A stretch of DNA of 64,000 nt from Allobosea sp035944375 (GCF_035944375.1 NZ_DASZBE010000018.1); one strand, 5' to 3'; numbered from the stretch's first letter, positions 26,134 to 36,910 are shown. Notes: a model not told the origin generated them from the sequence alone. Program-made: numbers and translations.

Positions 26134-26254
26134 CGCGAAATGCGAGGACAGTGTTGCGCTGTCCCTACAGTCGCGCCTCGCGGGGCCAGCTACGGTTGAA
26201 ACCAGCATCCTCCGGCGCGTTTTCCGGCGGAGGCCAGACCCCGGTTCGCGATCC

Positions 26255-27496
26255 ATGCCCCGTCATCACGCCCAGCACCCGCTCGATCCCGCCGCCGATG
26301 CCGCACTGCTGCTGCGCCGCATCGCATTCGGCACGCTGGCGCTGCTGCTGCCGATCGCGTCCCTCGTCTCGCGTCGCGCCGCGGTGGTGCTGGCGCCGAT
26401 CGGCGTCGTGCTGCTGGTCATCGCCATGCTGATCGAGGATCCGCGCGACTTCGTCTCGCGGCTCAAGCGCAGCGTCTTCAGCCTGCCCGGGCTGATCCTG
26501 ATCGGCCTCGTCGCCTGGGCGCTGCTCTCGCTGGTCTGGAGCCCCTATACGAGTTCGGCGACGGAGAAGGCCGGCAACATCGTTCTGGCCGTCGCGCTCG
26601 GCTTCCTCGGCAATGCGGCGCTGCCGGAGCGGATGCGGGCCTCGAACCTCAACCTCGCGCCGCTCGGAGCCGGCACCGCCGCCGCCTTCGCGCTGGCGCT
26701 GATCGTGGCGACGGCGCTGCGTCACCAGGACACCGATGCCGGGGTCGAGCGCGGGATCAGCGTCATCCTGATCATGGCCTGGCCGGCGCTCGCCTGGCTG
26801 CTCTCGCGCGAGCGGGGCCTGAGCGCGCTCGCGCTCGCGCTGGTCGTCGGCCTGCTGTCGCTGACGCGGTTCGAGGATGGCGAGGCCGTGGCCATGATCT
26901 GCGGCGCGGTCGCGTTTGGTGCCGTCAGCGCCAACCGCGAGCGGGCGGCGGCCATGGTCGCCGCCGCGATGGCCGGCCTGATCCTGCTGGCGCCGATCCT
27001 GCCGTTCCTGATGATCCCGATCGTCTCACGGCTGCCCGACAGCACGCTCGCCCCGTCGCTGGCGGTCTGGGCCGACGTGATCAGCAGCGCGCCGATCCAG
27101 CTCGTGACCGGTCATGGCCTCGACACCGTACTGCGCGGCCGGCTGATCGGCGCCCTGCCGACCTCGACGCCGACGACGCTGCTGTTCGAAACCTGGTACG
27201 AACTCGGCCTGGTCGGCGCGGCCGCGGCCGCCTTCTGCCTCTACATCGCCGTCCGGGCGGCCGGGCGGATGCCGGGCGCGCTGGCGGCCGGCGGCGTCGC
27301 GGCCTTCACCACCGCCTTCGCGCTCTCCGCGCTCGGCTTCGCGACCCTGCAGCCCTGGTGGCTGATGACGCTGACCTCGGTCGTGCTGCTGTTCGGCGCC
27401 ATCGCGCGCGGCCAGTACCGCACCGACCGGCCCGTCGCGCCGCTGCTGAAATCCCCGAGCACGACGCGTCCCAAGGCCGGAGGCACCCCCGCCTGA
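26255..27496 (+). CDS. polytopic membrane protein, O-antigen ligase-like
   Basis: A 413-residue protein with about ten hydrophobic helices (for example TLALLLPIASLVSRRAAVVLA, LPGLILIGLVAWALLSLVWS, LALALVVGLLSLTRF) and a late loop TGHGLDTVLRGRLIG followed by LLFETWYELGLVGAAA. This topology and the ...H-N/E...YE-G-G type ending resemble O-antigen ligase/polymerase (Wzy/WaaL) proteins. The open frame extends upstream to an ATG at 26078, but that segment is Arg-rich, contains the hairpin at 26109 and lacks membrane-protein character, so ATG 26255 is preferred. Not linked to other polysaccharide genes here, so the substrate is unknown. Confidence 0.6.
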   Translation: MPRHHAQHPLDPAADAALLLRRIAFGTLALLLPIASLVSRRAAVVLAPIGVVLLVIAMLIEDPRDFVSRLKRSVFSLPGLILIGLVAWALLSLVWSPYTSSATEKAGNIVLAVALGFLGNAALPERMRASNLNLAPLGAGTAAAFALALIVATALRHQDTDAGVERGISVILIMAWPALAWLLSRERGLSALALALVVGLLSLTRFEDGEAVAMICGAVAFGAVSANRERAAAMVAAAMAGLILLAPILPFLMIPIVSRLPDSTLAPSLAVWADVISSAPIQLVTGHGLDTVLRGRLIGALPTSTPTTLLFETWYELGLVGAAAAAFCLYIAVRAAGRMPGALAAGGVAAFTTAFALSALGFATLQPWWLMTLTSVVLLFGAIARGQYRTDRPVAPLLKSPSTTRPKAGGTPA

Positions 27497-27508
27497 GGCC
27501 CGGGACGA

Positions 27509-28506
<998 letters not shown>

Positions 28507-28510
<4 letters not shown>

Positions 28511-29517
28511 GCGGCGACCTCACTTCCGGCTTGCGTGTCGTAGAGATGGCAGGCGACCTGGCGGCTGCCGACCGCGATCGGCTCCGGACGCTCGGTCCGG
28601 CAGCGATCGAAGGCCTGGGCGCAACGCGGGTTGAAGGCGCATCCTTGCGGGATGGCGGAGAGTCGCGGCATCGAGCCCGGAATCTGGACGAGGCGGCTGG
28701 TCTCGCCCTCGAGCGAGGGGATCGCCCCCATCAGGCCCTTCGCATAAGGATGGAGCGGCTGCTTCACCACGTCGCGGACGGGGCCGATCTCGGCGACGCG
28801 CCCGGCATACATCACCGCAACCCGGTCGGCCGTTTCGGCGATGACGCCCATGTCGTGGGTGACGAGCATGACCGCGGTGCCGCGCTCCCGGCAGAGCGTC
28901 TTGATCAGCGCGATGATCTGCGCCTGGACCGAGACGTCGAGTGCGGTGGTCGGCTCATCGGCGATGATGAACTCCGGCTCGGCGCAGAGCGCCAGCGCGA
29001 TCACGACGCGCTGGCGCATGCCGCCGGAGAATTCGTGCGGATAGCTGTCGATCCGCTTTTCAGGCGCGGGAATGCCGACTTCGTCGAGCAGCGCGATGGC
29101 GCGAGCCCGGGCCTGGCCGGCATCGAGATCGGTGTGGACGCGGATCGTCTCGATCAGTTGCTCGCTGATCCGGTAGAGCGGGTTCAGGCTGGTCAGCGGA
29201 TCCTGGAAGATCATGCCGATGCGCTTGCCGCGGACCTTGCGCATCGCCTCGGGTGGCAGATTGTCGATGCGCTCGCCCGCCAGCCGGACCTCGCCGCCGG
29301 CGATGCGGCCGGGCGGGTCGATCAGGCCGATGATGGCCGAGCCGGTGACCGACTTGCCGGCGCCGGATTCGCCGACCACGCCGAGCACCTCGCCGCGCGC
29401 GACGTCGAAGGAGATGCGGTCGAGTGCGCGCAGCGTGCCGCGACGGGTGACGAACTCGACCGTGAGATCGCGGACGGAGAGGATGGGGGCGGTGTCTTCG
29501 GACGGCATCGCGCTCAT
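28507..29517 (-). CDS. dipeptide/oligopeptide ABC transporter ATP-binding protein (DppD type), system 1
   Basis: A 336-residue ATPase. Walker A is GESGAGKS (49-56), the signature is EFSGGMRQRVVIALAL, Walker B IIADEPTTALDVS, and the tail has CAFNPRCAQAFDRC. The ATG at 29517 overlaps the permease stop (ATGA); a second in-frame ATG lies three codons later. A longer reading frame continues upstream through the permease gene but is an out-of-frame shadow. Confidence 0.93.
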
Positions 29518-30461
29518 CTCAGCTTGGGGTTGAGCGCATCGCGCAGCCAGTCGCCAAACAGGTTGATCGACAGAGCGAGCAGGACCAGCACGAGCGAGGG
29601 AAACAGCAGGATCCACCACTCGCCCGAGAAGAGGTACTGCTGGCCGAAGCGGATCAGCGTGCCGAGCGAGGGCTGGGTCGGCGGCATGCCGACGCCGAGG
29701 AAGGAGAGCGTCGCTTCCTCGATGACGGCGAGCGCGAGGTTGATCGTCGCGATGACCAGCACGGGCCCGGCGACATTGGGCAGAACGTGCTTGAGCATCA
29801 CCGGCCAGGCCTTGAGGCCGATCAGCCGGGCGGCGTCGACATAGACTTTGTTCTTCTCGACCAGCGTCGAGCCGCGCACGGTGCGGGCATATTGCGCCCA
29901 GTTCGACAGTCCGATGGCGACGACGAGGACGAGCAGCGTCATCTGCTCCTGCAGCGCCGGGGGGATCAGCCCGCGGGCGACGCCGAAGACCAGCAGCGCA
30001 ACCAGGATCGCCGGGAAGGAGAGCTGCACATCGGCAACGCGCATGATCAGCGCCTCGGTGCGACCGCCGACATAGCCGGCGACGAGACCCAAGCCCACGC
30101 CGATGACGAGCGAGAACAGCACGGAGGCCGCGCCGACCAGAAGCGAGACGCGCGAGCCGTAGAGAATGGCCGAGAAGATATCCCGCCCCTGCGAGTCCGA
30201 GCCCAGCCAGAAGACCTTGCCGGTGATCTCGTTGGGCACCATCGGCCGCGAGAACCCGTCCGACAGGTCGAGCGAGGCGGGGTCGAAGGGGTCGTAGGGC
30301 GCGATCAGCGGCGCCGCGACCGCCGCCAGCACGAGCAGCAGCGCCAGAGCCGTCGCGGCGACCGTCACCGGCGAGGAGCGGAAGGAGAAGGCGATGTCGG
30401 AATCCCAGATCCGGGCGAGGCGGCCGGGAGTGCGGGGCTTTGGCGGGTGAAGCGTCGTCAC
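29514..30461 (-). CDS. peptide ABC transporter permease (DppC type), system 1
   Basis: A 315-residue inner-membrane permease with the BPD_transp_1 loop (EEATLSFLGVGMPPTQPSLG is spread over the EAA region near 255-275) and six helices. The N-terminal cytoplasmic part is rich in proline (TLHPPKPRTPGRLARI). The GTG at 30461 with AGAGGG upstream is chosen: the frame stays open further upstream only because it reads through repeat A3, which is not coding. Confidence 0.9.
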   Translation of the reverse strand: MTTLHPPKPRTPGRLARIWDSDIAFSFRSSPVTVAATALALLLVLAAVAAPLIAPYDPFDPASLDLSDGFSRPMVPNEITGKVFWLGSDSQGRDIFSAILYGSRVSLLVGAASVLFSLVIGVGLGLVAGYVGGRTEALIMRVADVQLSFPAILVALLVFGVARGLIPPALQEQMTLLVLVVAIGLSNWAQYARTVRGSTLVEKNKVYVDAARLIGLKAWPVMLKHVLPNVAGPVLVIATINLALAVIEEATLSFLGVGMPPTQPSLGTLIRFGQQYLFSGEWWILLFPSLVLVLLALSINLFGDWLRDALNPKLR

Positions 30462-30473
30462 GGTGCGCCCTCT

Positions 30474-30622
30474 GTCTTTCCGGGGCTTCGCGCAGCGAAG
30501 GACCCGGAACCCACGACCGGGTGAGCCGCTTCGCCACGAGCCTTGGTTAGGGACGGTTGATCCGACAGGGCTCGCCCGGTCGTGGGTTCCGGGTTCGGCC
30601 CTGCGGGCCGCACCGGAATGAC
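30474..30622. repeat. palindromic intergenic repeat, family A copy 3
   Basis: Starts GTCTTTCCGGGGCTTCGC and ends CACCGGAATGAC, with inner arms ACCCGGAACCCACGACCGGG / CCCGGTCGTGGGTTCCGGGT. It fills the gap between the dppB and dppC genes of system 1, inside an operon, and its edge comes within 13 nt of the dppC start. Confidence 0.9.
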
Positions 30623-30645
30623 AAGGGTTGTGCTCATCGCCACCC

Positions 30646-31629
30646 TCACTTCGCCATGGCCGGATTGCCGCTGCGCAGGCGCGGGTCGAGCGCGACATAG
30701 ACAAGGTCGACGATCAGCGAGGTCAGCACGAAGACGAAGGCCACGAACAGGAGATAGGCCGACATCACCGGCACATCGACGAACTGCACCGCGTTGACGA
30801 AGAGGGCGCCCAGCCCCGGCCACTGGAACACCGTCTCTGTGACGATGGCGAAGGCGATCACGCCGCCGAGCTGGACGCCCGCGATGGTGATGACCGGGAT
30901 CAGCGTATTGCGCAGCGCGTGGCGGAACTCGATGCGGCGCTCGGGGATGCCCCGGGCCCGGGCGAAGCGGATGAAATCGGCCCGCATCACCTCCAGCATC
31001 TCGGAGCGGACGAGGCGCATGATCAAGGTGAGTTGCAGGAAGCCCAGCGTCAGCACCGGCATGATCAGCGATTTGAGTCCGCTCGTGGTGAGCAGCCCGG
31101 TGGTCCACCAGCCGATCGCGACCGTGTCGCCGCGACCGAAGGAAGGCAACCAGCGCAACTCGACGGCAAAGATGTAGATCAGCCCGATTCCGATCAGGAA
31201 GGTGGGCAGGCTGACTCCGATGAGCGAGAGCGCCATCACCAGATTGGCGATCCAGCCATCGCGCCGGATGGCGGCGTAGACCCCGAACGCGATGCCCGTG
31301 ACGAAGGCGAAGATCGCCGAGAGCACGGCGAGTTCCACCGTCGCCGGCAACCGTTCCAGGATCAGCGAGGAGACCTTGCGCCCCTGGCGGTAGGAGATGC
31401 CGAAATCGCCCTGCGCCGCATCCGCGACGAAGCGGGCGAACTGCAGCGGAACGGGATCGTTGAGGCCCAGCCGCTCGGTCAGCTCGGCGCGATCCTGCAG
31501 CGTCGCCTCCTGGCCGAGCATGTTGACCACGGGATCGCCGACGAAGCGGAACATCGAGAAGGCGATGAAGGCGACCGCCAGCATCACGACGATGCCCTGC
31601 ATCAGCGAGCGCAGGATGTAGGCGAGCAT
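30646..31629 (-). CDS. peptide ABC transporter permease (DppB type), system 1
   Basis: A 327-residue permease starting MLAYILRSLMQGIVVMLAVA, with the DppB-like N-terminal helix and periplasmic loop, YRQGRKVSSLILERLPATVELA, and the EAA loop RARGIPERRIEFRHALRNTLIP. The end (VDLVYVALDPRLRSGN) is typical. It follows repeat B2 after the binding-protein gene. Confidence 0.92.
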   Translation of the reverse strand: MLAYILRSLMQGIVVMLAVAFIAFSMFRFVGDPVVNMLGQEATLQDRAELTERLGLNDPVPLQFARFVADAAQGDFGISYRQGRKVSSLILERLPATVELAVLSAIFAFVTGIAFGVYAAIRRDGWIANLVMALSLIGVSLPTFLIGIGLIYIFAVELRWLPSFGRGDTVAIGWWTTGLLTTSGLKSLIMPVLTLGFLQLTLIMRLVRSEMLEVMRADFIRFARARGIPERRIEFRHALRNTLIPVITIAGVQLGGVIAFAIVTETVFQWPGLGALFVNAVQFVDVPVMSAYLLFVAFVFVLTSLIVDLVYVALDPRLRSGNPAMAK

Positions 31630-31673
31630 TGCGGTTCAAATCCCAGGGACGGTCACGCCAAAAACACCCTCGC

Positions 31674-31779
31674 CGTCATCCCGGACGCCGCAAAGCGGCG
31701 TTCCGGGATCCATCATAGGGAACCGCGCTCTACGATGGATCCCGGATCGGCGCGGCTGCGCCGCTTGTCCGGGATGACG
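31674..31779. repeat. palindromic intergenic repeat, family B copy 2
   Basis: CGTCATCCCGG / CCGGGATGACG outer arms and inner arms CCGGGATCCATCATAG / TACGATGGATCCCGG. It lies between the system 1 binding-protein gene and dppB, where a hairpin can lower permease expression relative to the binding protein. Confidence 0.88.
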
Positions 31780-31808
31780 GCCGAGGTTCATCTGCCCATC
31801 CGAGCGGA

Positions 31809-33410
31809 CTACGAGCCCTTGAAGCTCACCATCTTCAGCTTCGGGTTGTTGCCGACGTCGACCGGGATATCGAGCGAGGTCTTCATCGCGTAGCTGAGCG
31901 ACTGGTTGTGGATCGGCAGATAGATCGTTTCGTCCTTCAGCCGTGTCCAGAGCTTGGCGATGGTGGCGTCGCGCTTGGGCAGATCGACCTCCTTCGACAG
32001 CGACTCGATCATCGTGTCGATCTCGGCGTTCTTGAAGCCGGTCGCGTTCCAGGAGCCCTGCGAGCCGGTGCGCGAATGGTACATGTACGAGAAGATGTAG
32101 TCGGAATCATAGGTCGGGACGCCCCAGCCGACGAGGTAGAACTCCGTCTCCGGCGGGTTCCTCTGGATCAGGTTGAAGTGGATCGACTTCGACTGCGAGA
32201 CCAGGTTCACCTTGACGCCGATCTGCGCGAACATGCCGACCGCCGCCTGGCAGATGCCCTCGTCGTTGACGTAGCGGTCATTGGGGCAGTGCAGCGTCAC
32301 CGAGAAGCCGTTGGGATAGCCGGCTTCCGCCAGAAGCGCCTTGGCCTTAGCGTTGTCGACCGCCGGATAGCTGTCCAGTTCCTTGGTCCAGCCATTGACG
32401 AAGGGCGGCATGATGACGCCGGTCGGCACCGACTCGCCGCGCATGACGACGCGCTGGATCGCCGGCCGGTTGATCGCCATGTTGAGGGCCTGGCGCACCT
32501 TCTTGTCGGCGAAGGGGTTCTTGCCCTGCACGTCGTCGCCCTTGAGGTCGGCAGAGGCGACGTCCATGCCGAAGAAGATGGTGCGGTTCTCGGCACCGGA
32601 GTTCACCCGCAGGTTCGGCTGGCTCTTGAGGCGGGCGATGTCCTGCACCGGCACGTCCTGGACGAAGTCGACCTCGCCCGAGAGCAGCGCCGCGACGCGC
32701 GTGGCGTCCTGCTTGATCGGCACCAGCGTCAGCTCGGTGATCTCGAGCGGGACCTTGGCCTTGTTCCAGTAGGCGTCGTTGCGCTTCATCACCGTCTTCA
32801 CGTCGGCCTCGCGCGAGACGAGCACGAAGGGGCCGGTGCCGTTGGCGTTGCGAACGGCGAAATTCTCTTCCTTGTTCTTGAAGTCCTGCGCCTTGGTGGC
32901 GTTGTTCTTCTCCGCCCAGGCCTTGCTCATGATGCGGATCGAGGAGGTGTTGTTGACCAGGAGCGGGTTGGGCCCCTTGGTCTTGATGCGAACCGTCAGA
33001 TCATCGACCTTGCTGACCTTCTCGACCGAGGTGAGATAGCCCTTGAAGTCCGAGGTCGGCTGCATGGCGCGCTCATAGGAGAACACCACGTCGTCGGCGG
33101 TGAAGGGCGCGCCGTCATGGAACTTAACGCCCGATACCAGCTTGAACTCCCAGGTCGTCGGATCGTCGGGCAGGACCCGCCAGGAAGACGCCAGCAGCGG
33201 CAGCAGCTTGCCGGTGTGGTCGCGCTCGGTCAGGCTTTCATAGATGTGCTGGTTGAGCGAGGTGGTGGGCCCCTCGTTCTGCCCATGGGGATCGATCGTC
33301 AGGGCATCGCCCGCGGCGGCCCATTTCAGGGGTCGGGCCTCGGCGGCGCCCAGTGCCAGCAGCGAAACCCCGAGCAAAGCGGCCGCAAGGCCGAAGACAC
33401 GCGCTTTCAT
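31809..33410 (-). CDS. peptide ABC transporter substrate-binding protein (SBP family 5), system 1
   Basis: A 533-residue periplasmic binding protein. The signal peptide covers residues 1-25 (VFGLAAALLGVSLLALGAAEA). The family 5 core is seen in DPHGQNEGPTTSLNQHIYES, VSGVKFHDGAPFTADDVVFS, and VRQALNMAINRPAIQRVV. ATG 33410 is chosen over an upstream start because GGAGGTG lies 7 nt before it. The ligand (dipeptide, oligopeptide or other) cannot be read from sequence. A small hairpin (GGCACC...GGTGCC, 33432-33447) lies in its leader. Confidence 0.93.
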   Translation of the reverse strand: MKARVFGLAAALLGVSLLALGAAEARPLKWAAAGDALTIDPHGQNEGPTTSLNQHIYESLTERDHTGKLLPLLASSWRVLPDDPTTWEFKLVSGVKFHDGAPFTADDVVFSYERAMQPTSDFKGYLTSVEKVSKVDDLTVRIKTKGPNPLLVNNTSSIRIMSKAWAEKNNATKAQDFKNKEENFAVRNANGTGPFVLVSREADVKTVMKRNDAYWNKAKVPLEITELTLVPIKQDATRVAALLSGEVDFVQDVPVQDIARLKSQPNLRVNSGAENRTIFFGMDVASADLKGDDVQGKNPFADKKVRQALNMAINRPAIQRVVMRGESVPTGVIMPPFVNGWTKELDSYPAVDNAKAKALLAEAGYPNGFSVTLHCPNDRYVNDEGICQAAVGMFAQIGVKVNLVSQSKSIHFNLIQRNPPETEFYLVGWGVPTYDSDYIFSYMYHSRTGSQGSWNATGFKNAEIDTMIESLSKEVDLPKRDATIAKLWTRLKDETIYLPIHNQSLSYAMKTSLDIPVDVGNNPKLKMVSFKGS

Positions 33411-33565
33411 CGAAAAACACCTCCCCAAGCAGGCACCGTCGGGTGCCCCAAGGGAGCGATGTTAGGGGCAGCTCGCGCGCGAGTCACGGGGGAGATGCGC
33501 GCCCGACGCATGGCATTTCCGAGCAGTTGCCTAAGCCGTGGTCAGCAGTCGGCCAGGACGCTGGA

Positions 33566-34513
33566 TCAGACCGCTGCGACGGGTGCAATTGCCGGGTAGG
33601 CCGAGGCCGCCCGCTGGCGTTCGCGTGCCAGGAGCCACTTCGCCGCCGCCCACGCCGCGACAGCCAGTGCGGCCCCCGCGATGACATCGACGAGGTAGTG
33701 GCTTCCCTCGATCGGAATGGCCACCAGCATCAATGCATTGAGCCCGACCCCGAACCAGCGCCAGTAGGGCGCTCCCCAGAAGCCGAGCATCAGGAGGACG
33801 GCCGACACGGTGTGGAAGCTCGGGAAAGTCACCAATCCCTGGGCGCCGTCGAGATCGACGAGTTTCATGCTGCCCTCGCGCAGGGCCTGGGCATGCTGGG
33901 CGAATTCGAGCGGGACGGCCAGAACGATGTTGGGATGGTCCGCCGGCGTGATGCCGAGATGGACGACGGGGCTCAGCGCGGGCACCACGGTCGCGATGGC
34001 GACGGTCACGATCGCCGCGAGCGCATAGCTCAGCAGGAAGCGGTCGAGATGACGGTGGGCTCCGATCGCCGCGAGGACGATGGGTAGCAGCGCGGTTTGC
34101 GGCAGCATCGAGTGGTAGGCGAGGACCAGAACCTCGTGAACGGCCGGATAGGCGTCGAGCACGGACAGCCAGAAGCGCCAGTCGAAGCCCAGGGCCACGT
34201 CCATCGCCTGGAACCAGTCGTCGCGCAGGGGCATGGCGAGGGAGGTGCCGCTGTAGGACAGCGAGCCGACCATGAAGATCAGGAGGATCAGTTCGGCCAT
34301 CGCGCGGGTCAAACGGGCGAGGCGCTCGTCGGGACGACGCTGCGTGTAGAAGGCAGAGATCGCCAGAAGACAAGCGACCACGCCGAGGATGACGAGCAGA
34401 TCGCCCGCCTTCAGGCCCACGCCGGTCGCCGACCAGATCGCGAGGCTGAGCAGCGAGATCGCAATGATGAGGGCCCACAGCGTCCGCGACGCTCTCCACC
34501 CGTCTCCCGCCAT
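33566..34513 (-). CDS. PAP2 superfamily membrane phosphatase
   Basis: A 315-residue protein with six or more membrane helices and the PAP2 motifs PSFHT (231-235) and GSHYLVDVIAG (270-280); the first motif (K-x6-RP) is not clearly present, as in the Aur1/Ipt1-like PAP2_3 subgroup. Such enzymes dephosphorylate lipid phosphates or exchange inositol-phosphate groups. It stands alone between the system 1 ABC operon and argE; a second, classical PAP2 gene is at 61901. Substrate unknown. Confidence 0.85.
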   Translation of the reverse strand: MAGDGWRASRTLWALIIAISLLSLAIWSATGVGLKAGDLLVILGVVACLLAISAFYTQRRPDERLARLTRAMAELILLIFMVGSLSYSGTSLAMPLRDDWFQAMDVALGFDWRFWLSVLDAYPAVHEVLVLAYHSMLPQTALLPIVLAAIGAHRHLDRFLLSYALAAIVTVAIATVVPALSPVVHLGITPADHPNIVLAVPLEFAQHAQALREGSMKLVDLDGAQGLVTFPSFHTVSAVLLMLGFWGAPYWRWFGVGLNALMLVAIPIEGSHYLVDVIAGAALAVAAWAAAKWLLARERQRAASAYPAIAPVAAV

Positions 34514-34626
34514 GACGCCGCCCCCTCCGCGATGGTGGAGAGCAGTGGCACGACTCTCTAAAAACTCCGTTGAGATCGCCTCTTTCGTCTACGCCTGAAT
34601 GGCTCTGGGTGCAGGCCCTCGCCCGC

Positions 34627-35772
34627 TCAGCGCGAGAGATCTCCGATCAGCTTGCGCACGAACTGCGTGCCGGCCTCGAGCTGCGCCACGGTGATGAACT
34701 CGTCGGGCTGATGGGCCTGGGCGATGTCGCCGGGGCCGCAGACCACCGTCGACCAGCCGGCGCGCTGGAACAGGCCGCCCTCCGTGCCATAGGCGACGAC
34801 GTGGCGGCCATTGTCGCCCGTCAGGCGGCGGCAGAGTTCCTCGGCGGCGCCGTTCTCCTCGGGCCCCATCGCCGGGGTGTCGGAGGTGACGACGAAGTCG
34901 ATGCCGGTCTCGGGCGCGATCGCCTGCATCTGCGCCTCCAGCGCCACGACCTCGGCGCGGTAGCGCTGCTCGTAGCTCTCGAAGCTCTCGCCGGGAATGC
35001 AGCGGACCTCGTGGGTGAACATGCAGTGCTCGGCGGTGATGTTGACCGCCGTCCCCCCATTCACCACGCCGACATGGAGCGTGGTGTAGGGCGGCTCGAA
35101 CCCGTTGCCCGGCGCGGTGCGGGCCTTGTTCTCGGCCATGACCTGGTTGTGCCAGTCGATCAGGCGCCCGGCGATCATGACGGCGGGCACGCCGACATCG
35201 ACGCGGCTGGAATGGACGGCGTGGCCGTGCACGGTCGTCCTCATCCGCATGCCACCCTTGTGGCCGGTGACGACCTGCATCATCGAGGGCTCGCCGACGA
35301 TGACCGCGGCGGGCTTCATTCCATCCTTCGCCATCGCCTCGATCAGCACGCGGGCGCCCTGGCAGCCGACCTCCTCGTCATAGGAGAGCGCGATGTGGAT
35401 CGGCCGCTTCAGCGGCGCCGCCAGCATCTCCGGCACCAGCGCCAGTGCGATGGAGTCGAAGCCCTTCATGTCGCAGGTGCCACGGCCGAAAAGCTTGCCG
35501 TCCCGCTCGGTCAGCGTCCAGGGATCTGAACTCCAGTCCTGCCCGGCGACGGGCACGACGTCGGTGTGGCCGGAGAGGACGACGCCGCCCTCCACCTTCT
35601 GTCCGATCGTGGCGTAGAGGTTGGCCTTCTGCCCGTCTGCGCTCGGCGCCAGCCGGCTCTCGACGCCGAGGCTGGCGAGATAATCGCGGCAGAAATGGAT
35701 CAGCTCGAGATTGCTGCGCTGGGATTCGGTGTTGAACGAAACCAGCCGGGCAAGCATCTCCTTCGGGGTCAT
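34627..35772 (-). CDS. argE: M20 family acetylornithine deacetylase (ArgE type)
   Basis: A 381-residue zinc hydrolase that removes the acetyl group from N-acetylornithine or a related N-acyl amino acid. Metal and catalytic motifs are visible: SGHTDVVPV, GRGTCDMKGF, SYDEEVGCQGA and EPSMMQVVTGHKG, followed by the dimerisation domain (HAVHSSRVDVGVPAV). ATG 35772 is used; GTG at 35778 has a better-spaced GGAGAG and would add two residues. It is unlinked to other arginine genes and lies among peptide transport and amidohydrolase genes, so a catabolic role is possible. Confidence 0.9.
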   Translation of the reverse strand: MTPKEMLARLVSFNTESQRSNLELIHFCRDYLASLGVESRLAPSADGQKANLYATIGQKVEGGVVLSGHTDVVPVAGQDWSSDPWTLTERDGKLFGRGTCDMKGFDSIALALVPEMLAAPLKRPIHIALSYDEEVGCQGARVLIEAMAKDGMKPAAVIVGEPSMMQVVTGHKGGMRMRTTVHGHAVHSSRVDVGVPAVMIAGRLIDWHNQVMAENKARTAPGNGFEPPYTTLHVGVVNGGTAVNITAEHCMFTHEVRCIPGESFESYEQRYRAEVVALEAQMQAIAPETGIDFVVTSDTPAMGPEENGAAEELCRRLTGDNGRHVVAYGTEGGLFQRAGWSTVVCGPGDIAQAHQPDEFITVAQLEAGTQFVRKLIGDLSR

Positions 35773-35941
35773 CGTCACGCGGCGTCTCTCCAAAATGCGG
35801 CGCGAGGCAGGTTTCGTGCCGAGCCGGCGGATGGGCCGAGCCTGATATATGTCCTAAGCCTCCCGCGTCCCGCTGCCAACGATCCGTTTCCGTCGATCGC
35901 TGCGCGCCCCTATAACGGCAGCGGGACATGAGAGGCTCCAC

Positions 35942-36910
35942 ATGCATTTCGACGTCACTCTGGCAGACATCCAGGCAGCCGCCGTGCGCATCGCCGGCAA
36001 GATCCGGCGCACGCCGACCTTCTACAGTGCCGGGCTTTCGGCGCGGCTGGGCGTCGAGACGGTGGTCAAGGTCGAGAGCCTGCAGCTCGGCGGCTCCTTC
36101 AAGGTGCGCGGCTGCTTCAACAAGCTGATGGGGCTGAGCGAGCGGGAGCTCGCCCGCGGCGTCGTCACGGTGTCGGGCGGCAATCACGCTATCGCGGTGG
36201 CGCTGGTGGCCAAGACGATGGGGTGCCGCGCGCTGGTGCTGATGCCGCAGAACGCGGCCACCTTCAATGTCGAGATGGCCCGTTCGCTGGGAGCCGAGAT
36301 CGAGCTCTGCGCCGACTCGATCGAGGCTTTCGCGAAGGCCGATGACTACGCCGCCCAGGGCATGACCAACGTCCATTCCTACGACGATCCGGCGATCATC
36401 GCCGGCCATGGCTCGCTCGGGCTCGAGATGAACAACGATGCCGGCGGGCGGCTCGACCATGTCTTCATCTCGATCGGCGGCGGCGGCTTCGCGGCCGGCG
36501 TCGGCGCGGCGATGAAGGGGCTCGACCCGGCCCTGCGCATCCATGGCGTCGAAACCGAGGGCGCGACCGCGATGACGCAGGCGCTGGAAGCCGGCAAGCC
36601 GGTGCCGATCCGCCCGACCTCGATCGCGCGCACGCTGGGAGCCCCCTTCGCGACCGAGCGGACGATGGCCGCCGCGCGCCAGTTCCTCGAGGACATCGTC
36701 ATCGTGCCCGACGCCGAGGCCGTGCGCGAGATCACCTGGGTGCTGCAGAACGGGCGCGTGCTGCTGGAGCCGGCGGCCTCCTGCGTCGTGGCTGCCGCGC
36801 TGGCGCGCAAGGAGATGTTCAAGCCGGGCGAGCGCGTCGGGCTCGTGCTCTGCGGCTCGAATGTCGCGCTCGACGACATCGCCGCCTGGCGGACGCAGTT
36901 CGGGGTCTGA
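35942..36910 (+). CDS. threonine/serine dehydratase, PLP-dependent
   Basis: A 322-residue fold type II PLP enzyme. The Schiff-base lysine is K54 in LGGSFKVRG, the phosphate loop is SGGNHA (79-84 region), and SIGGGGFAAGVGAAMKG is the glycine-rich cofactor loop. The family deaminates threonine, serine or 3-hydroxyaspartate to oxo acids. It lacks the C-terminal ACT regulatory domain of IlvA, so it is probably the catabolic type. GAGAGG precedes the ATG. A G/C hairpin lies just downstream at 36915-36941. Confidence 0.88.
   Translation: MHFDVTLADIQAAAVRIAGKIRRTPTFYSAGLSARLGVETVVKVESLQLGGSFKVRGCFNKLMGLSERELARGVVTVSGGNHAIAVALVAKTMGCRALVLMPQNAATFNVEMARSLGAEIELCADSIEAFAKADDYAAQGMTNVHSYDDPAIIAGHGSLGLEMNNDAGGRLDHVFISIGGGGFAAGVGAAMKGLDPALRIHGVETEGATAMTQALEAGKPVPIRPTSIARTLGAPFATERTMAAARQFLEDIVIVPDAEAVREITWVLQNGRVLLEPAASCVVAAALARKEMFKPGERVGLVLCGSNVALDDIAAWRTQFGV

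Noticed and set aside
26078..26254. N-terminal 59 residues of the open frame before the O-antigen-ligase-like protein
   Set aside because: The segment is Arg-rich, holds a perfect 11-bp hairpin and lacks membrane-protein character; ATG 26255 leads directly into the hydrophobic protein.
29514..30704. N-terminal extension of the DppC permease to position 30704
   Set aside because: The extra 81 residues are the translation of palindromic repeat A3. The GTG at 30461 has a good ribosome site and matches family length.
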